Assembly: GCA_050013615.1 (NCBI GenBank)
Contig: JBEKEX010000110.1
Span: 1-8,752, forward strand
Origin: JBEKEX01 sp050013615
Lineage (GTDB): Bacteria; Chloroflexota; Anaerolineae; Anaerolineales; Anaerolineaceae
Length of the DNA stretch: 8,752 nt
Direction of reading: 5' to 3'
Shown here: positions 1-6,931 of the stretch, in pieces
How the letters are laid out: each line of letters starts with the position of its first letter
How positions within the stretch are numbered: the first letter of the stretch is position 1
The notes under the pieces: generated by a model
Told to the model about the DNA's origin: nothing
Databases searched by the model: none
What the model saw: only the letters and a program-made list of their open reading frames with translations
Program-made: the position numbers and the translations under genes

Positions 1-6
1 ATGAGT

Positions 7-1026
7 TTAATAATGTAAGGACTCTGGCTCTCCAGTCACACGCTTCCGTAATACCCAATAACTCCAGGCCTGGTAGGCTAGCACGATGGGCACAAGGACC
101 GCCGCGACGATGGTCATGACGTGCAAGGTCATCTCGCCCGATGACGCATTCTGGATGGTGAGGCTGAATGACGGGTCCAGGCTGGAAACCATCACCCGCG
201 GGTACAACCAGCTAAATATCGAGCCGACCAGGAACAGCAGGCTGAGGGCGGTACTGGCAAATGACCAGCCCCATCGCCCCTGGCGGATCAGCAGCCCGCC
301 AGCAACCAGCGTTACCAACATCAACACACTGACCACAACCGGAATGAATCCCAAGCTTCCCAAATGATCCGTAAAAACGATCGTGGCTGCGCCATAGCTG
401 GCCATCACCACGGCCGTGGGCAACCATAGTGCCTTCGCAACGCGCCGCGCAGGAGTCATGATGGGGTCCGTCGTCCTCAAGGACAAGAAGATGGCGCCAT
501 GCAGGATAAACCCCAGCACGGTAGCCACGCCGCCCAAAAGGGCAAAGGGATTGAGAAGATTCCAGAACCCGCCCACGTATTGCATGCTGGCATCGATGGG
601 GACGCCGCGCACAAAATTGGCAAATGCCACACCCCACAGGAAGGCCGGCAAAAGGCTGCCGATGAAGATTGCCCAATCCCACGACTTCCTCCAAAGCGGG
701 TTGTCATCTTTGCTGCGGAATTCCAATGCCGCCCCCCGTATCACCAGACCTACCAGCAGCAAGAACAGTGGCAGGTAGAAACCGCTGAAAAGCGTTGCAT
801 ACCATTGGGGGAAAGCGGCAAAAGTTGCACCACCGGCAGTGATCAACCACACCTCATTCCCATCCCAATGTGGGCCAATGGTGTTGATGATCATCCTGCG
901 CTGGGGGTCGTCTTTTCCAAGAAAAGGCAATAAAATCCCCACGCCCAGATCGAAACCTTCCAGCACAAAATAGCCGATATAAAGAACGGCAATCAATACA
1001 AACCAGAGAGTAGGCAGGAATTCCAT
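7..1026 (-). CDS. cydB: Cytochrome bd quinol oxidase subunit II (CydB)
   Basis: Predicted integral membrane subunit (339 aa) that pairs with CydA in the cytochrome bd quinol:O2 oxidoreductase of the cytoplasmic membrane. Visible hallmarks, counted from the chosen start, are the N-terminal helix with GFDLG at 24-28, the GPHWDGNEVW block at 51-60 (its Asp matches the conserved Asp near the proton path in E. coli CydB), GGATFAAFPQWYA at 65-77, RGAALEFR at 97-104, and a last helix ending in an aromatic YQAWSYW stretch at 318-324. Several further hydrophobic helices give the usual polytopic profile, and length is normal for the family. The ATG at 1026 is preferred over an upstream in-frame start at 1065: the protein then begins MEFLPTLWF as CydB normally does, and AGGAGG sits 6 nt upstream. 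The gene starts 10 bp after the cydA stop, so the two are co-transcribed. It ends 6 bp from the window edge, so a following small cydX-like gene cannot be judged. Confidence 0.97.
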   Translation of the reverse strand: MEFLPTLWFVLIAVLYIGYFVLEGFDLGVGILLPFLGKDDPQRRMIINTIGPHWDGNEVWLITAGGATFAAFPQWYATLFSGFYLPLFLLLVGLVIRGAALEFRSKDDNPLWRKSWDWAIFIGSLLPAFLWGVAFANFVRGVPIDASMQYVGGFWNLLNPFALLGGVATVLGFILHGAIFLSLRTTDPIMTPARRVAKALWLPTAVVMASYGAATIVFTDHLGSLGFIPVVVSVLMLVTLVAGGLLIRQGRWGWSFASTALSLLFLVGSIFSWLYPRVMVSSLDPSFSLTIQNASSGEMTLHVMTIVAAVLVPIVLAYQAWSYWVLRKRVTGEPESLHY

Positions 1027-1032
1027 GATTTT

Positions 1033-1038
1033 CCTCCT
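1033..1038 (-). promoter_or_regulatory. Ribosome binding site of cydB, overlapping the cydA stop
   Basis: The minus strand reads TTAGGAGGAAAATCATG. A perfect AGGAGG lies 6 nt before the ATG at 1026 and shares bases with the cydA TAG stop (1039-1037). This decides the cydB start and implies that ribosomes ending cydA are placed directly on the cydB initiation site. Confidence 0.85.
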
Positions 1039-2416
1039 AATGGATTGGGCTTTCTTTGACGTCAATCACTACCGGTTCGACCTGCGGACCAGCTTTGGAA
1101 TATTTGACCAACAGATAAACATCGGCGACCATCAACACGGCATACAACAGAGTGAAGATGATCAGCGAGCTCAGCACCATTCCGGGCTGGGTTTTGAGCA
1201 TCGGTGAAACTGCATCGCTGGTCTTGAGCAGACCATAAACCACCCAGGGCTGGCGCCCCATTTCGGTCAGTATCCAGCCCGAAGTATTGGCCAAGTAGGG
1301 GAACGCAATGGCAAAAGGAAATAGCCCCAAGAATTTGGCGTTCGAGAAAGATTTTTTGCGCAAAATGAGATAGAGGCCGTAGAGAACGAACAAACCCATC
1401 AACATTCCCAAGCCAACCATGATGCGGAAGGTCCAAAAAGTGACGAACACGTCGGGCACGTAATCACCTGGGCCGTATTGGGCCGTATACTCAGCCTGTA
1501 GCTCGTTGATGCCTTCCACTTCGCCTTCAGGACGGTCATAAGCCAAAACGCTGAGCATGTATGGCACCCTAATAGAGAGGTGGTTTTCTCTATTTTCCTG
1601 ATCGGGAATGCCAAAAAGAGAAAATGCAGCAGGATCTTCATCATTCCATAATGCTTCAGCGGCGGCCATTTTCATGGGTTGCAAATGGATCATCTGCTTC
1701 GCCTGGTAATCTCCGATGAAGATCACTGCCACCACCGACACGGAACCAAAAAACATTGCCATGACGAATGACCTACTGAAAAGATCGTTCTCATTTTTCT
1801 TGAGCAGATGATAGGCGCTGATGCCAATGACAAAGAAAGCAGCCGTGACAAAACCGGCCGCTACCGTGTGCGGGAACTGCCCCCAAACATAGGGATTGGT
1901 CAATAGTGCCCAAAAGTCGGTCATGACCAGCCGCCCATTCTGTTCGACGTAGCCTACCGGGTGCTGCATGAATGAATTGGCGTCCAAGATCCAGAACGCT
2001 GATAAATTGCTGGCGATTGCCACCAGCCAAATGGTCAACAAATGCAACGGTTTGGAAAACCGGTCCCAACCAAAGATCCATAGCCCCAAGAAAGTGGATT
2101 CCAGGAAGAAGGCCAGCAGTGCCTCGATCGCCAGCGGTGCTCCAAAGATATCCCCCACGAAGCTTGAATAGCCTGACCAGTTCATTCCAAACTGGAACTC
2201 CATCACGATGCCGGTCACTACACCCATGGCAAAGTTGATTACGAACAAATTTCCCCAGAACTTTGCCATTCGCTTGTAGGTCTCATTAGCTGTTCGAACG
2301 TACAAGGTCTCCATGATGGCTACAAGCACACTCAAGCCCAACGTCAGAGGTACGAAAAAGAAATGATAGACAGTGGTAATGCCAAACTGCCATTGTGAAA
2401 GGACTGTTCCATCCAT
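1037..2416 (-). CDS. cydA: Cytochrome bd quinol oxidase subunit I (CydA), short Q-loop type
   Basis: Heme-carrying, quinol-oxidising subunit (459 aa) of cytochrome bd; reduces O2 to water in the cytoplasmic membrane. Expected ligands and catalytic residues are present, numbered from the chosen start: His18 (high-spin heme b595 ligand, E. coli His19), Glu98 and Glu106 in the PLAIEALLAFFLEST block, His183 and Met333 (heme b558 ligands), Arg331 in FRIMVGLG, and Glu385 just before GRQPW (387-391). The quinol (Q) loop keeps QPMKMAAAEALW at 246-257, with Lys249 and Glu254 matching E. coli Lys252 and Glu257. The loop is short, so the protein is about 60 residues smaller than E. coli CydA and resembles the Bacillus-type S class. 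The ATG at 2416 is chosen because a GGAGGAGG ribosome site precedes it; a TTG at 2434 lies inside that site. It ends in TAG. First gene of a cydAB operon, divergent from prfA. Confidence 0.98.
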   Translation of the reverse strand: MDGTVLSQWQFGITTVYHFFFVPLTLGLSVLVAIMETLYVRTANETYKRMAKFWGNLFVINFAMGVVTGIVMEFQFGMNWSGYSSFVGDIFGAPLAIEALLAFFLESTFLGLWIFGWDRFSKPLHLLTIWLVAIASNLSAFWILDANSFMQHPVGYVEQNGRLVMTDFWALLTNPYVWGQFPHTVAAGFVTAAFFVIGISAYHLLKKNENDLFSRSFVMAMFFGSVSVVAVIFIGDYQAKQMIHLQPMKMAAAEALWNDEDPAAFSLFGIPDQENRENHLSIRVPYMLSVLAYDRPEGEVEGINELQAEYTAQYGPGDYVPDVFVTFWTFRIMVGLGMLMGLFVLYGLYLILRKKSFSNAKFLGLFPFAIAFPYLANTSGWILTEMGRQPWVVYGLLKTSDAVSPMLKTQPGMVLSSLIIFTLLYAVLMVADVYLLVKYSKAGPQVEPVVIDVKESPIH

Positions 2417-2424
2417 GATAATTT

Positions 2425-2432
2425 CCTCCTCC
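2425..2432 (-). promoter_or_regulatory. Ribosome binding site of cydA
   Basis: The minus strand reads GGAGGAGGAAATTATCATG. This is an extended, near-perfect anti-16S match 8 nt before the ATG at 2416. It rules out the slightly longer TTG-initiated reading (2434), whose start codon would fall in the Shine-Dalgarno sequence itself. Confidence 0.8.
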
Positions 2433-2483
2433 AATAGACAACGATGTTCACATAATGATAAAGTTCAAACAATCCTTACTATT

Positions 2484-2535
2484 TTGACATGAATAATCGT
2501 ATACTCTATTTTTTACATTATATCTCCGATGTCAA
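2484..2535. repeat. Facing TTGACAT motifs in the cydA/prfA divergent region
   Basis: TTGACAT occurs on the plus strand at 2484-2490 and, inverted, as ATGTCAA at 2529-2535, with 38 bp between. Each resembles a -35 box pointing at the other. The plus-strand copy has a weak TATTTT 17 nt downstream (2507-2512), which could be a second, upstream promoter for prfA. Alternatively the pair could be operator half-sites. Neither reading is proven by the sequence. Confidence 0.3.
2517..2522 (-). promoter_or_regulatory. Candidate -10 element of the cydAB promoter
   Basis: A perfect TATAAT on the minus strand in an AT-rich stretch of the divergent region. Transcription would start near 2510 and give a leader of roughly 93 nt before cydA. 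The hexamer 17 nt upstream (GGACTT) is a poor -35. A good TTGACA (2535-2530) lies only 7 nt away, which is too close to pair with it. An activator may be needed, or the true promoter may use that TTGACA with a weaker -10 further down. Confidence 0.4.
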
Positions 2536-2593
2536 CCACAAGTCCATAGTAATCCGCATCATTTTTCAAATCCATAGCTCCCAAGGCCAAGGC

Positions 2594-2602
2594 TGGTATA
2601 AT
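2594..2602 (+). promoter_or_regulatory. Extended -10 promoter of prfA-prmC-tsaC
   Basis: TGGTATAAT is a consensus -10 with the TGn extension, which often compensates for a missing -35; no good -35 is visible 16-18 nt upstream. A start near 2609 would leave a leader of about 54 nt before the prfA ATG at 2663. It is the best promoter candidate for the three-gene translation operon. Confidence 0.6.
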
Positions 2603-2631
2603 TGCCCTGTCAAAATCGTATTTTCACTTCA

Positions 2632-2650
2632 ACGATAGAACAATTATCGT
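2632..2650 (+). other. Small hairpin in the prfA leader next to the ribosome site
   Basis: ACGATA (2632-2637) and TATCGT (2645-2650) form a perfect 6-bp inverted repeat with a 7-nt loop. It ends directly before the GAGGGG ribosome site (2651-2656) of prfA. The stem leaves the ribosome site free, so it might protect the RNA or present the site rather than hide it. It has no U-tract and is not a terminator. It is short enough to be chance. Confidence 0.3.
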
Positions 2651-2662
2651 GAGGGGTTTCAT

Positions 2663-3727
2663 ATGCTGGAAAAAATATCTGCCATCGAAGCACGCTACAA
2701 TGAGTTGGATCACTTGTTGGAAGAAAATGCCAACGACTACCAAAAAGTAGCTGAATTTGCCAAAGAGCGCTCCGATTTGGACGCCATCATCGCAAAAGCC
2801 CGCCTCTACCGGCAAACACTACAGAATATCGAGGAAGCGCGCGCTTTGCAGGATTCGGAAGATAACGAACTGCGCCAAATGGCCGTTTCCGAACTGCAAG
2901 AACTCGAGCCCAAAGTGGCTACCCTCGAAAAAGATTTGAAAAGTTTGATGGTGCCCAAAGACCCGCGTGATGACCGAAATGTGATCGTAGAGATCCGTGC
3001 TGGAGCCGGCGGGGATGAAGCCGCTTTATTCGCCGCCGAATTGATGCGCATGTACAGCCATTACGCCGAGCGCAAAAGCTGGAAGGTCGAGATTCTCTCT
3101 GAAAATGCCATCGGCATCGGCGGTTATAAAGAGGTTATTTTCACCGTCAAAGGCAAAGGCGCTTACTCACGCATGAAGTATGAATCGGGTGTCCACCGCG
3201 TACAGCGTGTCCCCATCACCGAATCCTCAGGCCGCATCCACACCTCGACCGTCACCGTTGCCGTGCTGGCTGAGGTCGATGAAGTCGAGATCCAGATCCC
3301 TGAATCCGATCTCAAAATTGACGTTTTCCGTTCATCGGGTGCCGGTGGTCAAAACGTGCAAAAGAACTCTACGGCCGTGCGCCTCACGCACATTCCCACC
3401 GGCATCGTGATTGCCTGCCAGGACGAGCGCTCGCAACTGCAGAATCGTTTGCGTGCCATGAGCATCCTGCGCGCCCGTTTGTATGATATCGAACAGCAAA
3501 AACGCCAGCAGGCGCTGGAAACTACTCGCCTCTCACAAATCGGCACCGGTGAGCGCTCGGAAAAAATTCGCACCTACAACTTCCCGCAGTCCCGCGTCAC
3601 CGACCACCGCATCAACATTTCGAACTTCAACATCGCTGCCGTCATGGATGGCGATTTGGATGGGTTCATCGACGAACTGTCTTTGCGGGACGAGACAGAA
3701 CGATTGACAGGGGAAAGTGACGATTGA
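2663..3727 (+). CDS. prfA: Peptide chain release factor 1 (RF1)
   Basis: Class I release factor (354 aa) that reads UAA and UAG in the ribosomal A site and triggers hydrolysis of peptidyl-tRNA. Order of elements: an N-terminal helical domain up to about residue 95, the AGAGGDEA block at 113-120, the PxT codon-reading tripeptide as PIT at 184-186 inside VQRVPITES, and the catalytic GGQ at 228-230 within SSGAGGQNVQKNSTAVRL. The PxT tripeptide identifies it as RF1; RF2 has SPF there. The C-terminal part (KIRTYNFPQSRVTDHR, 301-316) is also typical. Length is normal. The ATG has GAGGGG 6 nt upstream. The gene ends in TGA, a stop read by RF2 and not by RF1, and overlaps prmC by 11 bp. Gln230 is the expected substrate of the next gene product. 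Confidence 0.98.
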   Translation: MLEKISAIEARYNELDHLLEENANDYQKVAEFAKERSDLDAIIAKARLYRQTLQNIEEARALQDSEDNELRQMAVSELQELEPKVATLEKDLKSLMVPKDPRDDRNVIVEIRAGAGGDEAALFAAELMRMYSHYAERKSWKVEILSENAIGIGGYKEVIFTVKGKGAYSRMKYESGVHRVQRVPITESSGRIHTSTVTVAVLAEVDEVEIQIPESDLKIDVFRSSGAGGQNVQKNSTAVRLTHIPTGIVIACQDERSQLQNRLRAMSILRARLYDIEQQKRQQALETTRLSQIGTGERSEKIRTYNFPQSRVTDHRINISNFNIAAVMDGDLDGFIDELSLRDETERLTGESDD

Positions 3728-4577
3728 CATCGATTCCTGGTTGAAAGAATCTGCGGGCAAGTTGCCTGAGGCAGACGAAACACCCCTTCTCAGTTGCCAG
3801 CTATTGGTGGGCCATGTTTTGGGACAGCCGCGTTCATGGGTGGTAGCCCACCCTGAAATACCCCTCACCGACCAACAATTGGAAAAATTACACTCTTTGC
3901 GCGAAGCATTGGTGCAGGGCACACCCTTGCCCTATCTGCTGGGGCATTGGGAATTCTATGGGTTGGATTTCATCGTCACACCGGAAGTTCTCATCCCACG
4001 CCCCGAGACGGAACTGCTGGTCACCACCGCTCTCGACTGGCTGAAGCTCCACCCCAACCGCCGCCGCATCGCTGATGTTGGCACTGGCTCCGGGTGTATT
4101 GCCATTGCATTGGCCGTGAAAACGATTGAAGCGCAAATTACCGCCACTGACTTATCACAACCGGCCCTAGCCCTCGCCCGGCAAAACGCCGAGCTGCACC
4201 ATGTCCAAAACAAAATCGATTTCGTGCATGCCGATTTACTGCCATCCGATAGTTCGACATTCGATATGATCTGCGCCAACCTTCCCTACATCCCCACCGG
4301 CAAGCTGGCAACGCTGCCCGTGAGTAAGTTCGAGCCGCGCCTCTCCCTGGACGGCGGCCCGCAAGGGCTGACAGTTATCCAAAGATTGCTGGAACTATCT
4401 CCCTCCCATCTGGCGCCGGGTGGAATCCTGCTTTTGGAGATCGAACACGAGCAGAAAGAAGCCGCCATAGAGCTTGCCGGCAGCATTTTTATCGGTGCAG
4501 CCATCCAGGTGCTCTCCGATCTGGCCGGGCGCCCTCGTCTGCTACAAATTCAAACCCCTGAAGGTACGCCGCTATGA
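3717..4577 (+). CDS. prmC: Release factor glutamine N5-methyltransferase (PrmC/HemK)
   Basis: SAM-dependent methyltransferase (286 aa) that methylates the GGQ glutamine of RF1 and RF2, raising termination efficiency in the cytoplasm. The N-terminal helical domain that grips the release factor spans about residues 1-75. It is followed by PYLLGHWEFYG (72-82), IPRPETE (93-99), the SAM-binding ADVGTGSGCIAIALA (119-133), the acidic ATD at 143-145, and the EPRLSLDGGPQGL block (206-218) typical of the family. The catalytic substrate-binding motif, normally NPPY, reads NLPY at 188-191. The start is GTG at 3717 inside the end of prfA, with AGGGG (3709-3713) close upstream; no ATG is available in this frame near the expected N-terminus. 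The 11-bp overlap with prfA implies translational coupling of enzyme and substrate. The TGA stop overlaps the tsaC ATG (ATGA). Confidence 0.95.
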   Translation: MTIDIDSWLKESAGKLPEADETPLLSCQLLVGHVLGQPRSWVVAHPEIPLTDQQLEKLHSLREALVQGTPLPYLLGHWEFYGLDFIVTPEVLIPRPETELLVTTALDWLKLHPNRRRIADVGTGSGCIAIALAVKTIEAQITATDLSQPALALARQNAELHHVQNKIDFVHADLLPSDSSTFDMICANLPYIPTGKLATLPVSKFEPRLSLDGGPQGLTVIQRLLELSPSHLAPGGILLLEIEHEQKEAAIELAGSIFIGAAIQVLSDLAGRPRLLQIQTPEGTPL

Positions 4578-5191
4578 AAACCAGGATCATCCCCGCCGAA
4601 CAACCCGATTCAATCGCTGTGGCGCTTTCCACTCTCAAAGAGAATGGTTTGATCGCTTTCCCAACGGATACCGTTTATGGCCTGGCAGCCTCCGCCTTTA
4701 ACGCACAGGCAGTCGAGCTTTTGTTCACCGCCAAAGGCCGGGATTTCAACAAGTCCATTGCTGTGCTGATCGGCGACATTGCCCAACTGCCGCAGCTCAC
4801 CCAATCTTTCACGCCCTCCGCCCGCAAACTGGCAGATCGTTTCTGGCCCGGCGCACTCACGCTGATAGTACCGCGTCACCCCAACCTCCCCAACATCCTT
4901 TCCCCCACCCCCACCATCGGCGTACGAATGCCAGATCATACCTTCGCGCGCGCCATCCTCAATGCGGCCGGTCCCCTCGCCACAACGTCTGCCAACCTCT
5001 CCGGCGGCCTCAATCCCAAGACGGCCCAAGACGTGCTCCAACAACTCGATGGCCAGATCGATCTGATCCTGGATGGCGGCGTTTGCCCGGGCGGCATCCC
5101 CTCCACCGTCGTCGATTGCACCCAAGCCGAACCCAAGGTGCTCCGCCAGGGAGCTATCACCGAGCAGCAACTCCGGGATGCTCTGCAATAA
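4574..5191 (+). CDS. tsaC: L-threonylcarbamoyladenylate synthase (TsaC/YrdC/Sua5 family)
   Basis: Makes threonylcarbamoyl-AMP from threonine, bicarbonate and ATP, the first step of the t6A37 modification of ANN-decoding tRNAs. The 205 residues form one YrdC domain: FPTDTVYGLA at 29-38, the KxR motif as KGR at 54-56, FWPGALTLI at 90-98, GVRMPDH at 116-122, TTSANLSGG at 137-145 (the SxN motif) and STVVD at 177-181. There is no extra C-terminal Sua5 domain, so it is the short TsaC form. The residues after KGR (DFNKSIAVLI) depart slightly from the usual KGRP..KPL pattern but keep the Lys. The ATG at 4574 overlaps the prmC stop by 4 bp and has GAAGG 9 nt upstream. It is the last gene of the operon and converges on cydC, with 8 bp between the stops. 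Confidence 0.95.
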   Translation: MKTRIIPAEQPDSIAVALSTLKENGLIAFPTDTVYGLAASAFNAQAVELLFTAKGRDFNKSIAVLIGDIAQLPQLTQSFTPSARKLADRFWPGALTLIVPRHPNLPNILSPTPTIGVRMPDHTFARAILNAAGPLATTSANLSGGLNPKTAQDVLQQLDGQIDLILDGGVCPGGIPSTVVDCTQAEPKVLRQGAITEQQLRDALQ

Positions 5192-5205
5192 CCCTATCGT
5201 TATTG
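5186..5205. repeat. Perfect inverted repeat covering both convergent stop codons
   Basis: CAATAAC (5186-5192), a 6-nt loop (CCTATC) and GTTATTG (5199-5205) form a perfect 7-bp inverted repeat. The tsaC TAA (5189-5191) lies in the left arm and the cydC TAA (5202-5200) in the right arm. Both proteins end in Gln-stop encoded CAA TAA, which accounts for most of the symmetry. The stem is AT-rich and lacks a T-tract on either side, so at best it is a weak two-way terminator or mRNA end-stabiliser. Confidence 0.35.
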
Positions 5206-6930
5206 GATGATATTGTGCTGGATTTGCCACATGGCCGCGTAAGCTCCATTCCGAGCCAACAGATCTTCATGCCGGCCGCGTTCGACGATCTTGCCCCCAT
5301 CTAGTACGACAATTTCGTCCACCTTTTCAAGCCCGGCCAGGCGATGTGTAACCCATAGGACGCTCTTGTTTTGCATGACCTCATCCAACAAAGCCAGCAA
5401 CTTACGCTCGGTCGTGGCATCCAGGTTGGAGGTGGGCTCGTCGAGGAACAGGATCGGGGTATCTTTCAGCAGCGCTTGAGCAATGGCAATCCGTTGCCGC
5501 TCGCCGCCGCTCATCTTAACACCGCCCTCGCCCAGCCAGGTGTCCAGCCCTTCCGGGAGACTGGCGACCCACTCGGACAGGCTGACCTCTTCAAGGACCT
5601 GGCGCAATTTCGCATCTTCTGCAGTTGGGGCTGCCAGCAGCAGATTTTGCCGTAGCGTGGCAGCGAACAGATGAGTCGCTTGTGAGACTACGCTGATGCT
5701 CTGCCGGAACTCATCGCTGGAATAATCGCGCAATTCCTTGCCATCCAACAAGATCGAGCCCTCTTTATATTCCCAAAAACGGAGCAAGAGATTGAGCAGT
5801 GTCGTTTTGCCGGCACCGCTCGGTCCCACAACCGCCACTCGCTTCCCGAAAGGCAACTCCAGATCGATCCCATCTAGCACTTTAGGCAAGCCATTTTCAT
5901 ATTGGAAAGACAAGTGGTCGATGGTGATATCCGATGTTTTCGAGAGGGTCAGGGTTTGCATCGGTTCGTTCACTGCCGGCTTCGAATCGGCCAGTACGAA
6001 CAACCGGTCAGCAGCCTCCAGGCTGCTCTCCAGGTTTTGAGCCGCCTGTGGCAAGGGCTGCACTGCTTCGAAACTGGCCATAGTCAGCAACACCACCACC
6101 GCCAACAGAATACCGTCGAGCTTGCCGCTGCTGACCAACGGGATGGCAGCCACCAGCACGACCCACATGGTGAAGTTCGATAGCAATGAGCCCAAGGCAC
6201 TGCCTGCCCCACCGGCGACCGCCAGGCGCATTTGCGCTTTCCCCATGCCACTGCTCAACTCCGACAGTAGGTCCAACGCTTCCGGCTCCTGTTGATAAGC
6301 GATCAGATCGTTCATTCCGAGGAGGTCATCCACCATTTGACCGCTCATCTCAGATCGTAAGACCACCATCTGCTGTGCAGGCTTGCGGCTGGCAAAATAC
6401 GTGAATAGCGGCAGACCAATTCCGCTGATCAGTAACCCACCCGCTAAAATGGGCGTCAATAACGGATTGAAACTGCCGATAAACCAACTCATCCCCAGGG
6501 TAACCACGGCGGCGACAATGATCGGCGAGACCACCCGGACATAAAAATTCTCCAAGGTGTCAATATCCATCACCGCCCGGGATAACAGATCGCCGCTTTT
6601 GTAATTCAACAATCGGGCCGGCGCCAGGGGTTCCAGGCGCTCGTAGAACCACATCCGCAGGCTCGCCAACAACTTGAAATTTGCCGAATGGGAGACTAGG
6701 CGTTCCAGGTAACGAAAAACGCCGCGTGCGATCCCAAAGAACCGCACACCGACGATGGCTACTTCCAAATAAGCAATCGAGGGGTGTAGAGCAGCAAATG
6801 AGATCAGGAAAGCCGACGTCCCCATCAAGCCGATGTTGCTGGCAATGGTGGCGACGCCCAGCAGCACCGAGAGCGCCACTTGGTCCCAAAACGAGCGCAA
6901 GAAACTGATCAAACGAAAGAGAGTCTTCAT
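5200..6930 (-). CDS. cydC: Cytochrome bd assembly ABC transporter subunit CydC
   Basis: One half (576 aa) of the heterodimeric CydDC transporter required for functional cytochrome bd. An N-terminal membrane domain with about six helices (1-300) precedes an ATPase domain (about 335-576). The ATPase has Walker A GPSGAGKT (369-376), Q-loop Gln417, signature MSGGERQR (473-480), Walker B ILFLDE (493-498) and H-loop His529. The membrane domain carries RYLERLVSH (73-81); the His of this motif is conserved in E. coli CydC, where structural work implicated it in heme binding. In the family, CydDC was first described as a cysteine/glutathione exporter, while later work favours heme handling; the sequence alone does not settle this. 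The ATG at 6930 comes one base after the cydD stop (TAATATG) and has no clear Shine-Dalgarno, which suggests reinitiation by ribosomes finishing cydD. Assignment as CydC rather than CydD rests on the RLVSH motif and gene order. Confidence 0.94.
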   Translation of the reverse strand: MKTLFRLISFLRSFWDQVALSVLLGVATIASNIGLMGTSAFLISFAALHPSIAYLEVAIVGVRFFGIARGVFRYLERLVSHSANFKLLASLRMWFYERLEPLAPARLLNYKSGDLLSRAVMDIDTLENFYVRVVSPIIVAAVVTLGMSWFIGSFNPLLTPILAGGLLISGIGLPLFTYFASRKPAQQMVVLRSEMSGQMVDDLLGMNDLIAYQQEPEALDLLSELSSGMGKAQMRLAVAGGAGSALGSLLSNFTMWVVLVAAIPLVSSGKLDGILLAVVVLLTMASFEAVQPLPQAAQNLESSLEAADRLFVLADSKPAVNEPMQTLTLSKTSDITIDHLSFQYENGLPKVLDGIDLELPFGKRVAVVGPSGAGKTTLLNLLLRFWEYKEGSILLDGKELRDYSSDEFRQSISVVSQATHLFAATLRQNLLLAAPTAEDAKLRQVLEEVSLSEWVASLPEGLDTWLGEGGVKMSGGERQRIAIAQALLKDTPILFLDEPTSNLDATTERKLLALLDEVMQNKSVLWVTHRLAGLEKVDEIVVLDGGKIVERGRHEDLLARNGAYAAMWQIQHNIIQ

Positions 6931-6931
6931 A

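Noticed and set aside
1..6. A possible cydX-type small subunit gene or terminator after cydB.
   Set aside because: Only six bases remain beyond the cydB stop, so nothing can be assessed.
212..694. A 160-codon minus-strand ORF inside cydB in another frame.
   Set aside because: It is a frame shadow of cydB, whose own frame has the full set of family motifs over the same bases.
1027..1065. A longer CydB N-terminus (13 extra residues) starting at 1065.
   Set aside because: It would overlap the cydA 3' end, lacks its own ribosome site, and adds residues absent from CydB proteins. The ATG at 1026 has an ideal AGGAGG.
2444..2453. ATGTTCACAT palindrome in the cydA leader, considered as a Rex- or FNR-like operator.
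   Set aside because: It has only 4-bp arms and one TGTGAA-like half-site. Neither the Rex (TTGTGAA-N4-TTCACAA) nor the FNR (TTGAT-N4-ATCAA) consensus is met.
2513..2623. A minus-strand open stretch of 36 codons ending in TAA that reads like real protein near its end (MDLKNDADYYGLVVDIGDIM).
   Set aside because: Only 20 codons follow the ATG, the GGGAG before it is too close, and it overlaps the cydA -10. It could be a gene remnant, but this length is expected by chance.
2489..2638. A 49-codon plus-strand ORF (starts ATG AAT AAT) in the cydA/prfA intergenic region.
   Set aside because: It has no ribosome site, its sequence is AT-driven and unlike any family I know, and it runs across the prfA extended -10 promoter.
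4610..5230. A 206-codon minus-strand ORF antisense to all of tsaC.
   Set aside because: It has low-complexity Gly/Ala/Glu composition and no recognisable domain. It is a shadow of the tsaC codon pattern, and tsaC has every TsaC motif.
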